Shown here one piece after another: positions 36,814-45,185 of a DNA stretch of 64,000 bases (the first letter of the stretch is position 1; each line of letters begins with the position of its first letter). A program made the translations under genes and the position numbers. The notes beneath the pieces are model-generated. The model did not search any database. It had not been told where the DNA came from and saw only the letters and a list, made by a program, of their open reading frames with translations. Origin of the DNA: Pedobacter hiemivivus (GTDB lineage: Bacteria; Bacteroidota; Bacteroidia; Sphingobacteriales; Sphingobacteriaceae); assembly GCF_004331685.1 (NCBI RefSeq), contig NZ_SJSM01000001.1, forward strand, positions 740,994-804,993, written 5' to 3'.

Positions 36814-37710
36814 TTGAACCCAACAACAACATTGCACGAAAAAGGGATCTATCGATTGGAAAAGATAACCATTAGACATATTGCCTCAACACAGAAGGAA
36901 CCTGACCTGCTAGGCAATTTCAGCATCCGTGACCTCCAAAATCTACTTGCAGGAAAAGATATGGTACAGGATCTCCACCGCCACGATTTTTTTTATCTCC
37001 TGGCATTGGAAAGAGGAAATGGGCATCACGCTATTGATTTTATCCCACACCACGTAGGCAGATATAGTGTTTTCTTCATGCGTCCTGGGCAAGTACACGA
37101 ACTGCAGCTCAAATCGAAAAGTACCGGTTACCTGATGCAGTTCAGCACTGAATTCTATTTCCCGCAGGACAAAGGGGGATTAAGTCTTTTGCGCAAAGCA
37201 AGCACGATCAACCATTATCAGCTCAACAAGGAAAGCTTTGGAAAAATCACATCGACATTGGAAAGCATACAACAGGAGTTTTCCTCAAAAAAAGAGGCCT
37301 ACAACGTGGTCATCAAGTCCAATATGGACTTACTGTTAATCGAACTAATAAGGAATCAGACATCAGCGCCAGAAAAAGTCAATCTACATACCCAGGAAAA
37401 ACTTGAAGTTTTCATGGGACTGCTGGAAAAAAACATCTTCAAGCACAAACAGGTATCCCAATATGCCGACATGCTGAACCTATCCGTTTACCAGCTCAAC
37501 TCCATAGTGAAGGCAGCCCTTGGTAAGACTTGTTCTGCGGTTATAAACGAACAAATTATCCTGGAGGCAAAACGATGCATACTGGCCACATCGATCCAGA
37601 TCAACCAGACCGCCTATCGTCTCGGATATGAGGATGTTTCCTATTTTATTCGGTTTTTCAAAAAGCACACTGGCCATACACCTGATAGTTTCAGACAGAA
37701 CTTCAAATAA
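36814..37710 (+). CDS. AraC-family transcriptional regulator (second of tandem pair; start uncertain)
   Basis: No ATG lies between the end of the preceding gene and well inside the sensor domain. Start candidates are TTG at 36814 or 36832, giving a product beginning near LHEKGIYRLEKITIRHIAST. The sensor shows LLAGKDMVQDLHRHDFFYLL and FMRPGQVHELQLK. The C-terminal HTH pair shows VSQYADMLNLSVYQLNSIVK, QTAYRLGYEDVSYFIRFF and HTGHTPDSFR. It is about 300 residues and resembles its neighbour in layout but not closely in sequence. It may be autonomous or co-transcribed with the upstream pair. Confidence 0.85.
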   Translation: MNPTTTLHEKGIYRLEKITIRHIASTQKEPDLLGNFSIRDLQNLLAGKDMVQDLHRHDFFYLLALERGNGHHAIDFIPHHVGRYSVFFMRPGQVHELQLKSKSTGYLMQFSTEFYFPQDKGGLSLLRKASTINHYQLNKESFGKITSTLESIQQEFSSKKEAYNVVIKSNMDLLLIELIRNQTSAPEKVNLHTQEKLEVFMGLLEKNIFKHKQVSQYADMLNLSVYQLNSIVKAALGKTCSAVINEQIILEAKRCILATSIQINQTAYRLGYEDVSYFIRFFKKHTGHTPDSFRQNFK

Positions 37711-37766
37711 GTCCCATTCAATTTCATTTGTGTCCTATCCTCTGGCTTAAAACGAAATTATCTTTG

Positions 37767-38027
37767 ATGAATGATTATTCAAAAAAGAAAAATGGCATGA
37801 AAACCAAAATGAAACTGATCGCATCCCTAAAAATATGGGTGGTCATCTATCCCTCAATTACCTTTGCCCTTCACCTGCTCAGCAAATCGAGTATGGAAAT
37901 TCCGCTCTACCTCAAAACGTTTTTACTCACGCTGGTTCTGGTACCCTGGATGGTGTTCATCGGTGTCCCTTTTGTGGATGCGCTGATCAAAATAGTTTTA
38001 GAGAAGGAAAAACAAAGAGAAAGCTAA
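37767..38027 (+). CDS. Small inner-membrane protein, two predicted helices
   Basis: The ATG at 37767 is preferred (MNDYSKKKNGMKTKMK). The 86-residue protein has a basic N-terminus and two hydrophobic segments (LIASLKIWVVIYPSITFALH and FLLTLVLVPWMVFIGVPFVD), then a charged tail. It resembles small membrane proteins that accompany SDR or regulator genes in Bacteroidota; no function is assigned. It lies 43 bases before the SDR gene and is probably co-transcribed with it. Confidence 0.7.
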   Translation: MNDYSKKKNGMKTKMKLIASLKIWVVIYPSITFALHLLSKSSMEIPLYLKTFLLTLVLVPWMVFIGVPFVDALIKIVLEKEKQRES

Positions 38028-38070
38028 TAGACAATTAAAACACTTATAGACACATTAACACACACATATA

Positions 38071-38670
38071 ATGAAAATCATCATAGTCGGTGCTAGCGGC
38101 ACCATGGGCAAACACCTGTCAAACGCATTTGAAAAAGAGAATGAAATCATCAGAGCCACAGGTTCCAAAGGCGGTGACCTTCAGGTAGACATCACTTCCG
38201 TGGAATCAGTTGAGGCAATGTTCAAAAAGGCAGGGCCATTTGATGCATTGATCTGCACCGCGGGGCCTACCCATGTGGGACCTTGGAACAAAATGACACC
38301 AAATGATTTCCGTACCGGACTGGAAGGCAAACTTATGGGACAGGTAAACCTGGTACTCATCGGTCAGCATTACATCAATCCTAAAGGATCTTTTACCCTT
38401 ATTACCGGGGCACTTAGCAATGAACCCGTGCCTATGTTCGCCAATGCATCGGCTGCGAACGGCGCTATAGAAGGATTTGTTAGGGCAGCTGCTATCGAAC
38501 TTGAGCATGGAATCCGTATCAATGCGGTCAGCCCAACGGTGATAGAGAATTCTCCACAGTACTTCCCCTACTTTCAGGGCGACATCCCAGTTACCATGCT
38601 GCAGCTGGAATATGGCTTTCGAAAAAGCGTTTTTGGCGCCAACACAGGGCAGATCATTAAGCCCTATTAG
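38071..38670 (+). CDS. Short-chain dehydrogenase/reductase-fold protein lacking the YxxxK pair
   Basis: This 199-residue protein has an N-terminal Rossmann nucleotide-binding motif (IIIVGASGTMGKHL), a DVDIT-like strand end (LQVDITSVESVEAMF), an ICTAG segment, and a C-terminal half with GIRINAVSPTVIENSP. Where classical SDRs carry Tyr-x-x-x-Lys, this protein reads NASAANGAIEGFVRAAA, so the catalytic Tyr and Lys are absent. Similar short SDR-like proteins exist widely, so this is a family trait and not damage. It may bind NAD(P) without classical SDR chemistry. Confidence 0.85.
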   Translation: MKIIIVGASGTMGKHLSNAFEKENEIIRATGSKGGDLQVDITSVESVEAMFKKAGPFDALICTAGPTHVGPWNKMTPNDFRTGLEGKLMGQVNLVLIGQHYINPKGSFTLITGALSNEPVPMFANASAANGAIEGFVRAAAIELEHGIRINAVSPTVIENSPQYFPYFQGDIPVTMLQLEYGFRKSVFGANTGQIIKPY

Positions 38671-38730
38671 AACTAGGCTGTCGCAGAGAGCACATAACTT
38701 AAAATTTAAATAGTATCATTGTTTTATTTA

Positions 38731-39264
38731 ATGGCACACAACAGGATAACAAAAATGAATTTACCGCCCTACAGCATTTTTCCAAATATTATTGGCGACA
38801 AAGTCTCTTTGCGACAAATTCAACCTACTGAGGTCAATGGCATTGTTGAAATATCATATTATAATGCTATTCAGGCAACGGCAGTGGAACAGGCTATAGA
38901 AATGCAAGGTAAGATTAACAAGGATTATACAGATGGTAATTCAATTCATTGGGGCATTATAGATAATCTAACGGATAAAATTGTTGGGACTTGCGGTTAC
39001 TATCGTGGATTAGATAAAGGAGCTGGAGAACTTGGCTTCGTTTTATTACAGCAATATCGTGGACAAGGTTTTATGACGACCGCAATCGCCTTAGCGATAG
39101 AATTTGGAATAAATAATATCGGACTAAAGCGTATTTGGGCCGAAACAACTCAAGACAATGAGGGTGCAATAAAGGTTCTTGAGCGCCTGAACTTCTTTAA
39201 AATTGCAGATTTGGACGACAATGGCATTGAATATGAATTTATATCAAGAAGATACCACAGTTAA
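38731..39264 (+). CDS. GNAT-family N-acetyltransferase (RimJ/RimL-like)
   Basis: This product has the GNAT core: VSLRQIQPTEVNGIVEI, HWGIIDNLTDKIVGTCGYY, the acetyl-CoA pyrophosphate loop QQYRGQGFMTTAIALAIEFG, and the GLKRIWAETTQDNEGAIKVL segment with the Asn used by ribosomal-protein-type acetyltransferases. It may acetylate protein N-termini or small amines. The start could also be the ATG at 38755, which has a purine-rich GGATAA sequence before it. Its last 4 bases overlap the converging gene. Confidence 0.85.
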   Translation: MAHNRITKMNLPPYSIFPNIIGDKVSLRQIQPTEVNGIVEISYYNAIQATAVEQAIEMQGKINKDYTDGNSIHWGIIDNLTDKIVGTCGYYRGLDKGAGELGFVLLQQYRGQGFMTTAIALAIEFGINNIGLKRIWAETTQDNEGAIKVLERLNFFKIADLDDNGIEYEFISRRYHS

Positions 39265-39800
39265 ACTATGGTGTAACGGACCGACACCAAACCTGTTTCA
39301 TAAATTTTACTATCCAGAAGGGTAAGCTGCCTGCGACTGCTTTGCTCCTGAAATAACCGTTTACCAGTACCTAAAAGTATCGGGTGCACCGACATCCACA
39401 ATTCATCCACTAACCCTTCCTTCATCAGGGCATCATATAGTGAAGCACCGCCAAATAGCCAGATATCTTTGCCAGGCAGATTTTTTATTCTTCGTGCTTC
39501 AGCCATACTATCTCCCGATATCAGTACAGCACCTTCTTTGACCGATGTCAACGTTTTAGAAAACACGTATTCTGTCAACGCAGGCATCCCTGGTATAGCC
39601 TCTCCGTTACTACTGTCGCTCTGCTTTTGCATCATTTCGTAACTCTTACGGCCAATAAAGATCGCATCAATCCGCTCAAAAAATTCGTTTAATCCGTAGT
39701 CCTGGTCTGTAAAACACCAGTCGTACTCACCATTAGGCCCTTCAATGTATCCATCCAATGTGATAGCCAATCCCAATATTAGTTTTCGCATACTGTTCAT
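39261..39800 (-). CDS. Dihydrofolate reductase-fold protein (RibD C-terminal family)
   Basis: This 179-residue protein begins RKLILGLAITLDGYIEGPNG and shows AIFIGRKSYEMMQ, KDIWLFGGASLYDALM and VDELWMSVHPILLGTGKRLF, the pattern of the RibD C-terminal / YwjB-type reductase family. These proteins bind NADPH, but the physiological substrate is generally unknown. An internal ATG at 39791 is an equally good start. The gene is convergent with the GNAT gene and follows the AraC gene at 39856-40647. Confidence 0.87.
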   Translation of the reverse strand: MNSMRKLILGLAITLDGYIEGPNGEYDWCFTDQDYGLNEFFERIDAIFIGRKSYEMMQKQSDSSNGEAIPGMPALTEYVFSKTLTSVKEGAVLISGDSMAEARRIKNLPGKDIWLFGGASLYDALMKEGLVDELWMSVHPILLGTGKRLFQEQSSRRQLTLLDSKIYETGLVSVRYTIV

Positions 39801-39855
39801 ATTTATATTGTAAAAATACCTAGGCTCAATTACGATTAATTGTACAAAACGGACA

Positions 39856-40647
39856 TCAATATAAAATATGCCTGGCCCGTACTACCTCACGCGGAGTGCA
39901 GCCCGTATAATCCTTGTAATCCCGGATAAAGTGAGCTTGGTCGTAATAACCACTTTTGTAGGCAACTTCAGTAAGGGAAAATACAGGATATCTTTTTAGA
40001 TGGTCCAATGAAAATATGAATCTGGAAACACGCAGATATTCTTTAGGAGACAAACCTACATAATCCTGAAACTTTCTGGAAAGATGACGTTGGCTGAGCC
40101 CAGTATTACTGACTAGTCTTCCAACAGGAATCAGTCCCCCTGACAACTGTGCCTGCTTTAGACAATATGCTATCTGCAAATCATCTTTACTATGGCCCAG
40201 TTCCTTTAACAGGTACTTTTGTACCAGCCTTACACGATCTTCGTTATTGCTACATCCTGCCATTTCATCTTCTATCTCTGTCGCCGTACAGCCCCATACA
40301 TCAGTAAGGGCGATACTTCTGTCGGATAACGCATGCATTGGGACTTGAATAAACTTATGCGCCATACCGGGGTGGAAACAAATGGCAACAACCCCTGCCC
40401 CTTTCCGCATTTGGACATCCATTGGTCGGCTCATCCGAAAAGTGGCGATACTGCGTTTATGTAATTCATCACTAATGATAGCAAGGGGTGTACTTGTATA
40501 GTTAAAAAACAATTCTACACAAGCATCAGGCAGCACCCGAATATAACTGGTGTCGGCACCATCGTCACACTCCATGGTGCATATCAGTTTTACATACGGC
40601 TGCAAAACAGGGATAATATCATATGATTGTATGCGCATAATTTGCAA
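39856..40647 (-). CDS. AraC-family transcriptional regulator
   Basis: This 263-residue protein has an N-terminal sensor half (VLPDACVELFFNYTS, AICFHPGMAHKFIQVPMHAL) of the type often seen in AraC proteins beside DHFR-fold genes. A C-terminal HTH pair follows (IPVGRLVSNTGLSQRHLSRK, FSLTEVAYKSGYYDQAHFIRDYKDYTG). It is probably co-transcribed with the DHFR-fold gene 55 bases downstream. A second ATG three codons in (40638) is also possible. Confidence 0.9.
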   Translation of the reverse strand: MQIMRIQSYDIIPVLQPYVKLICTMECDDGADTSYIRVLPDACVELFFNYTSTPLAIISDELHKRSIATFRMSRPMDVQMRKGAGVVAICFHPGMAHKFIQVPMHALSDRSIALTDVWGCTATEIEDEMAGCSNNEDRVRLVQKYLLKELGHSKDDLQIAYCLKQAQLSGGLIPVGRLVSNTGLSQRHLSRKFQDYVGLSPKEYLRVSRFIFSLDHLKRYPVFSLTEVAYKSGYYDQAHFIRDYKDYTGCTPREVVRARHILY

Positions 40648-40683
40648 ATATAACTGAGATGATTGATACTTTACCTATTACCA

Positions 40684-40821
40684 AATTTTCGTTTCAGTTA
40701 ACCACATAAAGCTAGTCTGCAACCTCTATTTACCCGGACATTACCCGGGTGGAGCCGAGTAGTGTCCGCTTAACATCCGCGTAACACTCGTTAATAAATG
40801 GTGAATTATATTACCTTAAAG
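40684..40821. repeat. GC-rich 138-bp dispersed repeat, copy A
   Basis: This stretch aligns over its whole length with 44936-45073, including the ends AATTTTC and CTAAAG/CTTAAAG. The core is built of short units of about 11 bases with the kernel CCGGACnTTAC on the left and the inverse TCCGxxTAA on the right, around GAGCCGAGTAGTGTCCG, which appears in both copies. It is much richer in G+C than its surroundings. It fills most of the 343-base gap (40648-40990) between the AraC gene and the ccsBA-type gene. Confidence 0.8.
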
Positions 40822-40990
40822 TGCAATGAATCTAAAGACATTCAGGTCCTATCTCCTTTCGTCTTTTTTCTGCCATAAAATTATTAAGTGTCAGTTTTCT
40901 GATTTTCTCGGGTCATCTTTGCCACGATTGATAAGAAAGGTACTTATGCCGGTGAATAAACTGGTACAAAAGAAAAAGAACAACACACGA

Positions 40991-43900
40991 ATGATTACAA
41001 GGTTAGGCAAAATCCTCTTTTCCACCCGAACGATGGGTGCTATGTTACTATTATACGCTTTCTCCATGGCCATGGCCACCTTTGTTGAAAATGACTATGG
41101 AACTGCAGTTGCGAAAGCATTGATATACAACTGCTGGTGGTTTGAACTAGTGATGGTGATCCTGGTGCTCAACTTTATTGGTAATATTGGTAGGTACCAG
41201 CTTACACAACGTAAAAAATGGCCACTATTGGTGTTTCACCTTGCCTTTGTGATCATCTTTATTGGTGGTTACATTACCAGATATGTAAGCTTCGAAGGTT
41301 CTATGCACATTAGAGAAGGGGAATCTAGCGATGAAATTATTTCTGATGCTACATTCTTTAAAATGCAGATTGGGAAAGATGATCAGGCATTAGCTTATGA
41401 TGATCAACCGGCAATTTTAATCTCTAACCGCATTCCAAGCTATTTAAAGCCTTTCAAAAAGACTTTTAAAGGTGAGTATGACTACCAGGGACAAAGAGTG
41501 AAGGTAAAAGTAATCGACTTTTATGCCAGAGCTCAGGACTCTCTAGTGCGTACCCCAACGGGTAAACCGACCTTACATTTGGTGGTTTTAGAAAATGGAA
41601 AGCGAGTAAATAAGTATGTACCGTCCGGCAAAGTGGAGTTGATGTCAAATATGTTGGTCAGCTATAATAAGGAAACACCTGGAGCGATTAATATCTCAGA
41701 TGCAGCGAATGATGCTTTACAAATTGCCACTCCATTTACTGGTGATTATATGATTATGGCTACTCAGGAAAAGAAACCAGTACTAGCTGACAGTCCGGCA
41801 CAACCTTTTAATTTAAGAAGCTTATATACCTTTGGAAACTTAGCTTTTGTAATTCCTGAGCCAGCTATTCCTGGTGATATCATGTATTTCGAAGGCGATA
41901 AAACTAAGAATGAACACGATCTTGACCTGGTTAAAGTACAAGTAACTACGGCAAATTCAGTGGATACCGTTTCTTTCTATGGAGGAAAAGGAATCACTAA
42001 TTTCCAACATCAAAGTGAAATTGGTGGACTTAGAATTTCTATGGCCTACGGCTCTAAAATTTACAAAACTCCATTCTCAATTAAACTGACAGACTTCAAA
42101 ATGGAGAAATATCCTGGTAGTAACAGCCCTGCATCTTACTCCTCTGACGTGTTAATTCAGGACGGTGGACAAGATACCCCATACAAAATATACATGAACC
42201 ACGTGTTGGATAAAGCAGGTTACCGTTTATTCCAGGCCAGTTTTGATGACGATGAAAAAGGAACAGTCCTTTCTGTAAATCATGATGAGCTAGGTACAAA
42301 CGTGACTTATATCGGTTATACTTTATTATTCCTGGGCATGTTTGTTACTTTATTCTGGAAAGGCACACATTTCTCTAAACTAAACGAACAATTGAGAACC
42401 ATTTCTAAATCTGCAAAATCAAAATCTCTTTTGCTAGCCCTGCTATTCCTGCCTTTAGGAGCTGCATTTAGTCAAAAGATCGACATGCACGGTAAAAATG
42501 GCTCGACTGCGATCCCGGGACTTGTCAAACCTCAGGCATCGATGCCTGTAGATGATGGTCATAATCATGCGCCGGGCGATGGACATGATCACTCAGCTGA
42601 TGATGGGCATAACCATGCTCCTGGCGATGGTCACGATCATTCCGGAGATCAAAATGCTGCAACCACTCAGGCACACAATCATGCCCAACCGACAAAGGCA
42701 GAAATGCAAATGTTGCTTTCTGCAAAATCGGTAGATCCTGTACAGTTTGCTTCCACTATAAAAATCGACCTGGCACATGCAGATAAATTCGGTCATTTGC
42801 CTGTGCAAAATATCGACGGAAGAGTAGAGCCAATCAATACAATGGCCTTGGAAATTCTAAGAAAATTGCACCGTAAAGATCGCTTCCATGGTTTAAACGC
42901 CAACCAGTTTTTCCTTTCTGTTTCCACAACTCCTTTCCTTTGGGTAAATGTTCCCTTGATAAAAATTGGAGCTAAAGGTGGTCCGGATTTATTAAAAGTG
43001 GTTAAAGCAAATGAAGGAGGTTATACTTCCATGATCAATCTGTTAAAAGTAGGTGATGATGGAACCCTGCAATTTATCTTAAAAGACGATTACTCAAAAG
43101 CTTTTGCTAAAAAACCAGCTGAACAAAACAACTACGATAAAGAAATCATCGACCTGAATGACAAGTTGCAGGCGATGCAGGCTTTGATCAACGGGCAATA
43201 TTTGCGCATATTTCCAGTTGCTGGTGATGCAAACAATACCTGGATCGCTATGCCTTCTGCTGTTCCGGGATCGGCTTTAGTTGGAGAGTTAAATCCAATT
43301 GATCGCTATGCGAAAAGCATTAAAGATGGCCAGCAGTCTGGAAATTGGGATGCAGCGAATGCCGCTTTAGATAAGATCAAAGATATTCAGTTAAAATTTG
43401 GTAAAGACGTGATGCCTTCAGACACAAAAGTGTTCTGGGAAGTGAGTTATAACTCATGGAATATTTTCCTAAATCTGATGATTACTTATGCATTGTTAGG
43501 AGCAGTAATTCTTGGATTGGCATTCTTTAAATTGTTTAAAAATTCCAAAATGTTGGATAAACTGGTGACTTTTGTCTTGATTTTAATCAGCATTGCCGCC
43601 TTCCTTCAAGGTTTTGGTTTAGCGACAAGATGGTACATTTCTGGTCATGAGCCATGGAGTAATGGTTATGAGGCCGTATTGTTTATCAGCTGGATCGGGG
43701 TATTATCTGGCCTTGGTATGTATAGAAACAGTAATGCTTTTATCCCTGCCGCTGGTTGTTTAATCGCTGTGATTTTAATGGGATTTGCACATGGTGGATC
43801 TCAGATGAACCCGCAGATTACGCCATTGGTTCCTGTACTTAAATCTTACTGGCTGATGATTCACGTAGCTATTATCACTTCTAGTTATGGTTTCTTCGGA

Positions 43901-44389
43901 CTAAGTGCCTTGCTGGGAACTGTAGTTTTAATTTTATACATTATTGACAACAATAAGATCAGTGCTAAAGTAAAGTCTTCTATCACAGAATTAACGATTG
44001 TGAATGAAATGTCCTTAACTGTGGGACTGTTCTTACTAACCGTAGGTACTTTCTTAGGTGGGATCTGGGCCAATGAAAGCTGGGGACGCTACTGGAGCTG
44101 GGACCCTAAAGAAACCTGGGCATTTATTTCTGTGATCGTTTATGCCTTCGTTTTACACGTTCGTTTGATCCCAGGTTTAAGAACTAAATACCTATTTAAC
44201 TTACTGTCCCTGTTGAGTTTCTCAACGATTATTATGACGTATTTTGGAGTGAATTATTACTTAACCGGATTGCATTCTTATGCACAGGGTGATCCTGTTC
44301 CCATCCCATCATGGGTGTATGCAACAGTAGGACTGATTTTTGTATTAGCCTTCATCTCCTACCGAAGATTTAAACTTCGCAATAAGTAA
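40991..44389 (+). CDS. ccsBA: Fused ResB-CcsA cytochrome c biogenesis protein with duplicated His-rich linker
   Basis: The start at 40991 (MITRLGKILFSTRTMG) is preferred, as it precedes the first membrane helix; an in-frame ATG at 40946 is possible and a longer reading from 40826 would run into the repeat. The 1132-residue product has an N-terminal ResB/CcsB half with four hydrophobic segments and a large periplasmic part. A tandem 16-residue His-rich repeat follows (DDGHNHAPGDGHDHSA twice, about residues 520-552). The C-terminal CcsA half carries the heme-handling WWD motif (WGRYWSWDPKETW) and LMIHVAIITSSYG. It exports heme and attaches it to c-type cytochromes in system II maturation. Confidence 0.93.
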   Translation: MITRLGKILFSTRTMGAMLLLYAFSMAMATFVENDYGTAVAKALIYNCWWFELVMVILVLNFIGNIGRYQLTQRKKWPLLVFHLAFVIIFIGGYITRYVSFEGSMHIREGESSDEIISDATFFKMQIGKDDQALAYDDQPAILISNRIPSYLKPFKKTFKGEYDYQGQRVKVKVIDFYARAQDSLVRTPTGKPTLHLVVLENGKRVNKYVPSGKVELMSNMLVSYNKETPGAINISDAANDALQIATPFTGDYMIMATQEKKPVLADSPAQPFNLRSLYTFGNLAFVIPEPAIPGDIMYFEGDKTKNEHDLDLVKVQVTTANSVDTVSFYGGKGITNFQHQSEIGGLRISMAYGSKIYKTPFSIKLTDFKMEKYPGSNSPASYSSDVLIQDGGQDTPYKIYMNHVLDKAGYRLFQASFDDDEKGTVLSVNHDELGTNVTYIGYTLLFLGMFVTLFWKGTHFSKLNEQLRTISKSAKSKSLLLALLFLPLGAAFSQKIDMHGKNGSTAIPGLVKPQASMPVDDGHNHAPGDGHDHSADDGHNHAPGDGHDHSGDQNAATTQAHNHAQPTKAEMQMLLSAKSVDPVQFASTIKIDLAHADKFGHLPVQNIDGRVEPINTMALEILRKLHRKDRFHGLNANQFFLSVSTTPFLWVNVPLIKIGAKGGPDLLKVVKANEGGYTSMINLLKVGDDGTLQFILKDDYSKAFAKKPAEQNNYDKEIIDLNDKLQAMQALINGQYLRIFPVAGDANNTWIAMPSAVPGSALVGELNPIDRYAKSIKDGQQSGNWDAANAALDKIKDIQLKFGKDVMPSDTKVFWEVSYNSWNIFLNLMITYALLGAVILGLAFFKLFKNSKMLDKLVTFVLILISIAAFLQGFGLATRWYISGHEPWSNGYEAVLFISWIGVLSGLGMYRNSNAFIPAAGCLIAVILMGFAHGGSQMNPQITPLVPVLKSYWLMIHVAIITSSYGFFGLSALLGTVVLILYIIDNNKISAKVKSSITELTIVNEMSLTVGLFLLTVGTFLGGIWANESWGRYWSWDPKETWAFISVIVYAFVLHVRLIPGLRTKYLFNLLSLLSFSTIIMTYFGVNYYLTGLHSYAQGDPVPIPSWVYATVGLIFVLAFISYRRFKLRNK

Positions 44390-44404
44390 TAAAACGATAT
44401 TTAA

Positions 44405-44426
44405 GCCGACCAAATGGTCGGCCTTT
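44405..44426 (+). terminator. Intrinsic terminator after ccsBA
   Basis: The stem GCCGACCA (44405-44412) pairs with TGGTCGGC (44415-44422) and is followed by CTTTCTACTTT; the T run is short but the stem is strong. It is nearly symmetric and could also serve the converging PH-domain gene. Confidence 0.75.
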
Positions 44427-44441
44427 CTACTTTAATATATA

Positions 44442-44822
44442 CTATCCAAGCACATGGTGTGCAAGGACTTTCTGCACCTCAAATACATTTACCGATTTAT
44501 TGAACTTTTTCCGAATACTTGGAATAGTTTCACTAGAGACCCAGATCTTTAATTCCGCATCCAAATCAAAAGTGCCTGCTGTTTCTACACTAAATCTGGA
44601 AATCGCCTTATAAGCAATAGAAACATACTCAGTCTTACTGCCTGTCAATCCCTGAACATCAACAATGATCAGCCGCTTGTTAGTGAAAATAAAAGTATCT
44701 CTAATCAATTTAAACCCCAATTCAATCTCTTCATTATCAACAAGTAGTGTCCCGTAGCTTTTCCTTAAATCATCTTGACTTACCGCACCTGCATTGCCCA
44801 TTAAGGCTGAAAATAATCCCAT
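44442..44822 (-). CDS. Bacterial PH-domain protein (DUF1696 type)
   Basis: This 126-residue soluble protein reads DDLRKSYGTLLVDNEEIELG, FKLIRDTFIFTNKRLIIVDV, VSIAYKAISRFSVETAG and LDAELKIWVS, the strand order of the bacterial pleckstrin-homology family (YvbH/DUF1696). No enzymatic role is known for the family. It is convergent with ccsBA, and repeat copy B lies upstream of its start. Confidence 0.88.
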   Translation of the reverse strand: MGLFSALMGNAGAVSQDDLRKSYGTLLVDNEEIELGFKLIRDTFIFTNKRLIIVDVQGLTGSKTEYVSIAYKAISRFSVETAGTFDLDAELKIWVSSETIPSIRKKFNKSVNVFEVQKVLAHHVLG

Positions 44823-44935
44823 ATCGTATATTTTTTTATCTGATTTAAGATTAGAGCTAACAAAATAAAAAAAGTTACAATCCTTTTCTTCAACACGCTA
44901 CTCCTTTACCTGAAAAGGTCCTGATTCCCTCCTAT

Positions 44936-45073
44936 AATTTTCCTTTCAGTTAACTATATGAAAGCGGTTTGCAACCTGCATATACCCGGACGTTACCCGG
45001 ACGTTACTCGGGTTGAGCCGAGTAGTGTCCGGGTAATATCCGTTAATAGTCCGTGAATTAAGTTATCCTAAAG
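44936..45073. repeat. GC-rich 138-bp dispersed repeat, copy B
   Basis: This is the counterpart of 40684-40821, in the same orientation and of the same length. The left arm has one more 11-12-base unit (CCCGGACGTTA twice in tandem) and the right arm one unit fewer, so the equal length results from compensating changes. It lies in the 363-base gap 44823-45185 between the PH-domain gene and the thioredoxin gene. Nothing else is recognised in that gap except a five-codon open frame at 45144. Confidence 0.8.
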
Positions 45074-45185
45074 AAAACACAGCACTAGGACAGCTAGACT
45101 GATAATCAATGCCTTTGCGCATATAATTAGAAAAAACAAAACTATGGCAAGAATTAAATAAGGTATATTGACTATTATCAACAAT

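Noticed and set aside
40826..40990. N-terminal extension of the ResB-CcsA protein from 40826
   Set aside because: The extension has no family similarity, and the first membrane helix begins after 40991. A near-consensus -7 box (CATCTTTG at 40913-40920) would lie inside it.
45144..45161. Five-codon frame MARIK followed by stop, downstream of repeat copy B
   Set aside because: A promoter-like TGCCTTTG precedes it, but five codons are not enough to call a gene or a gene remnant.
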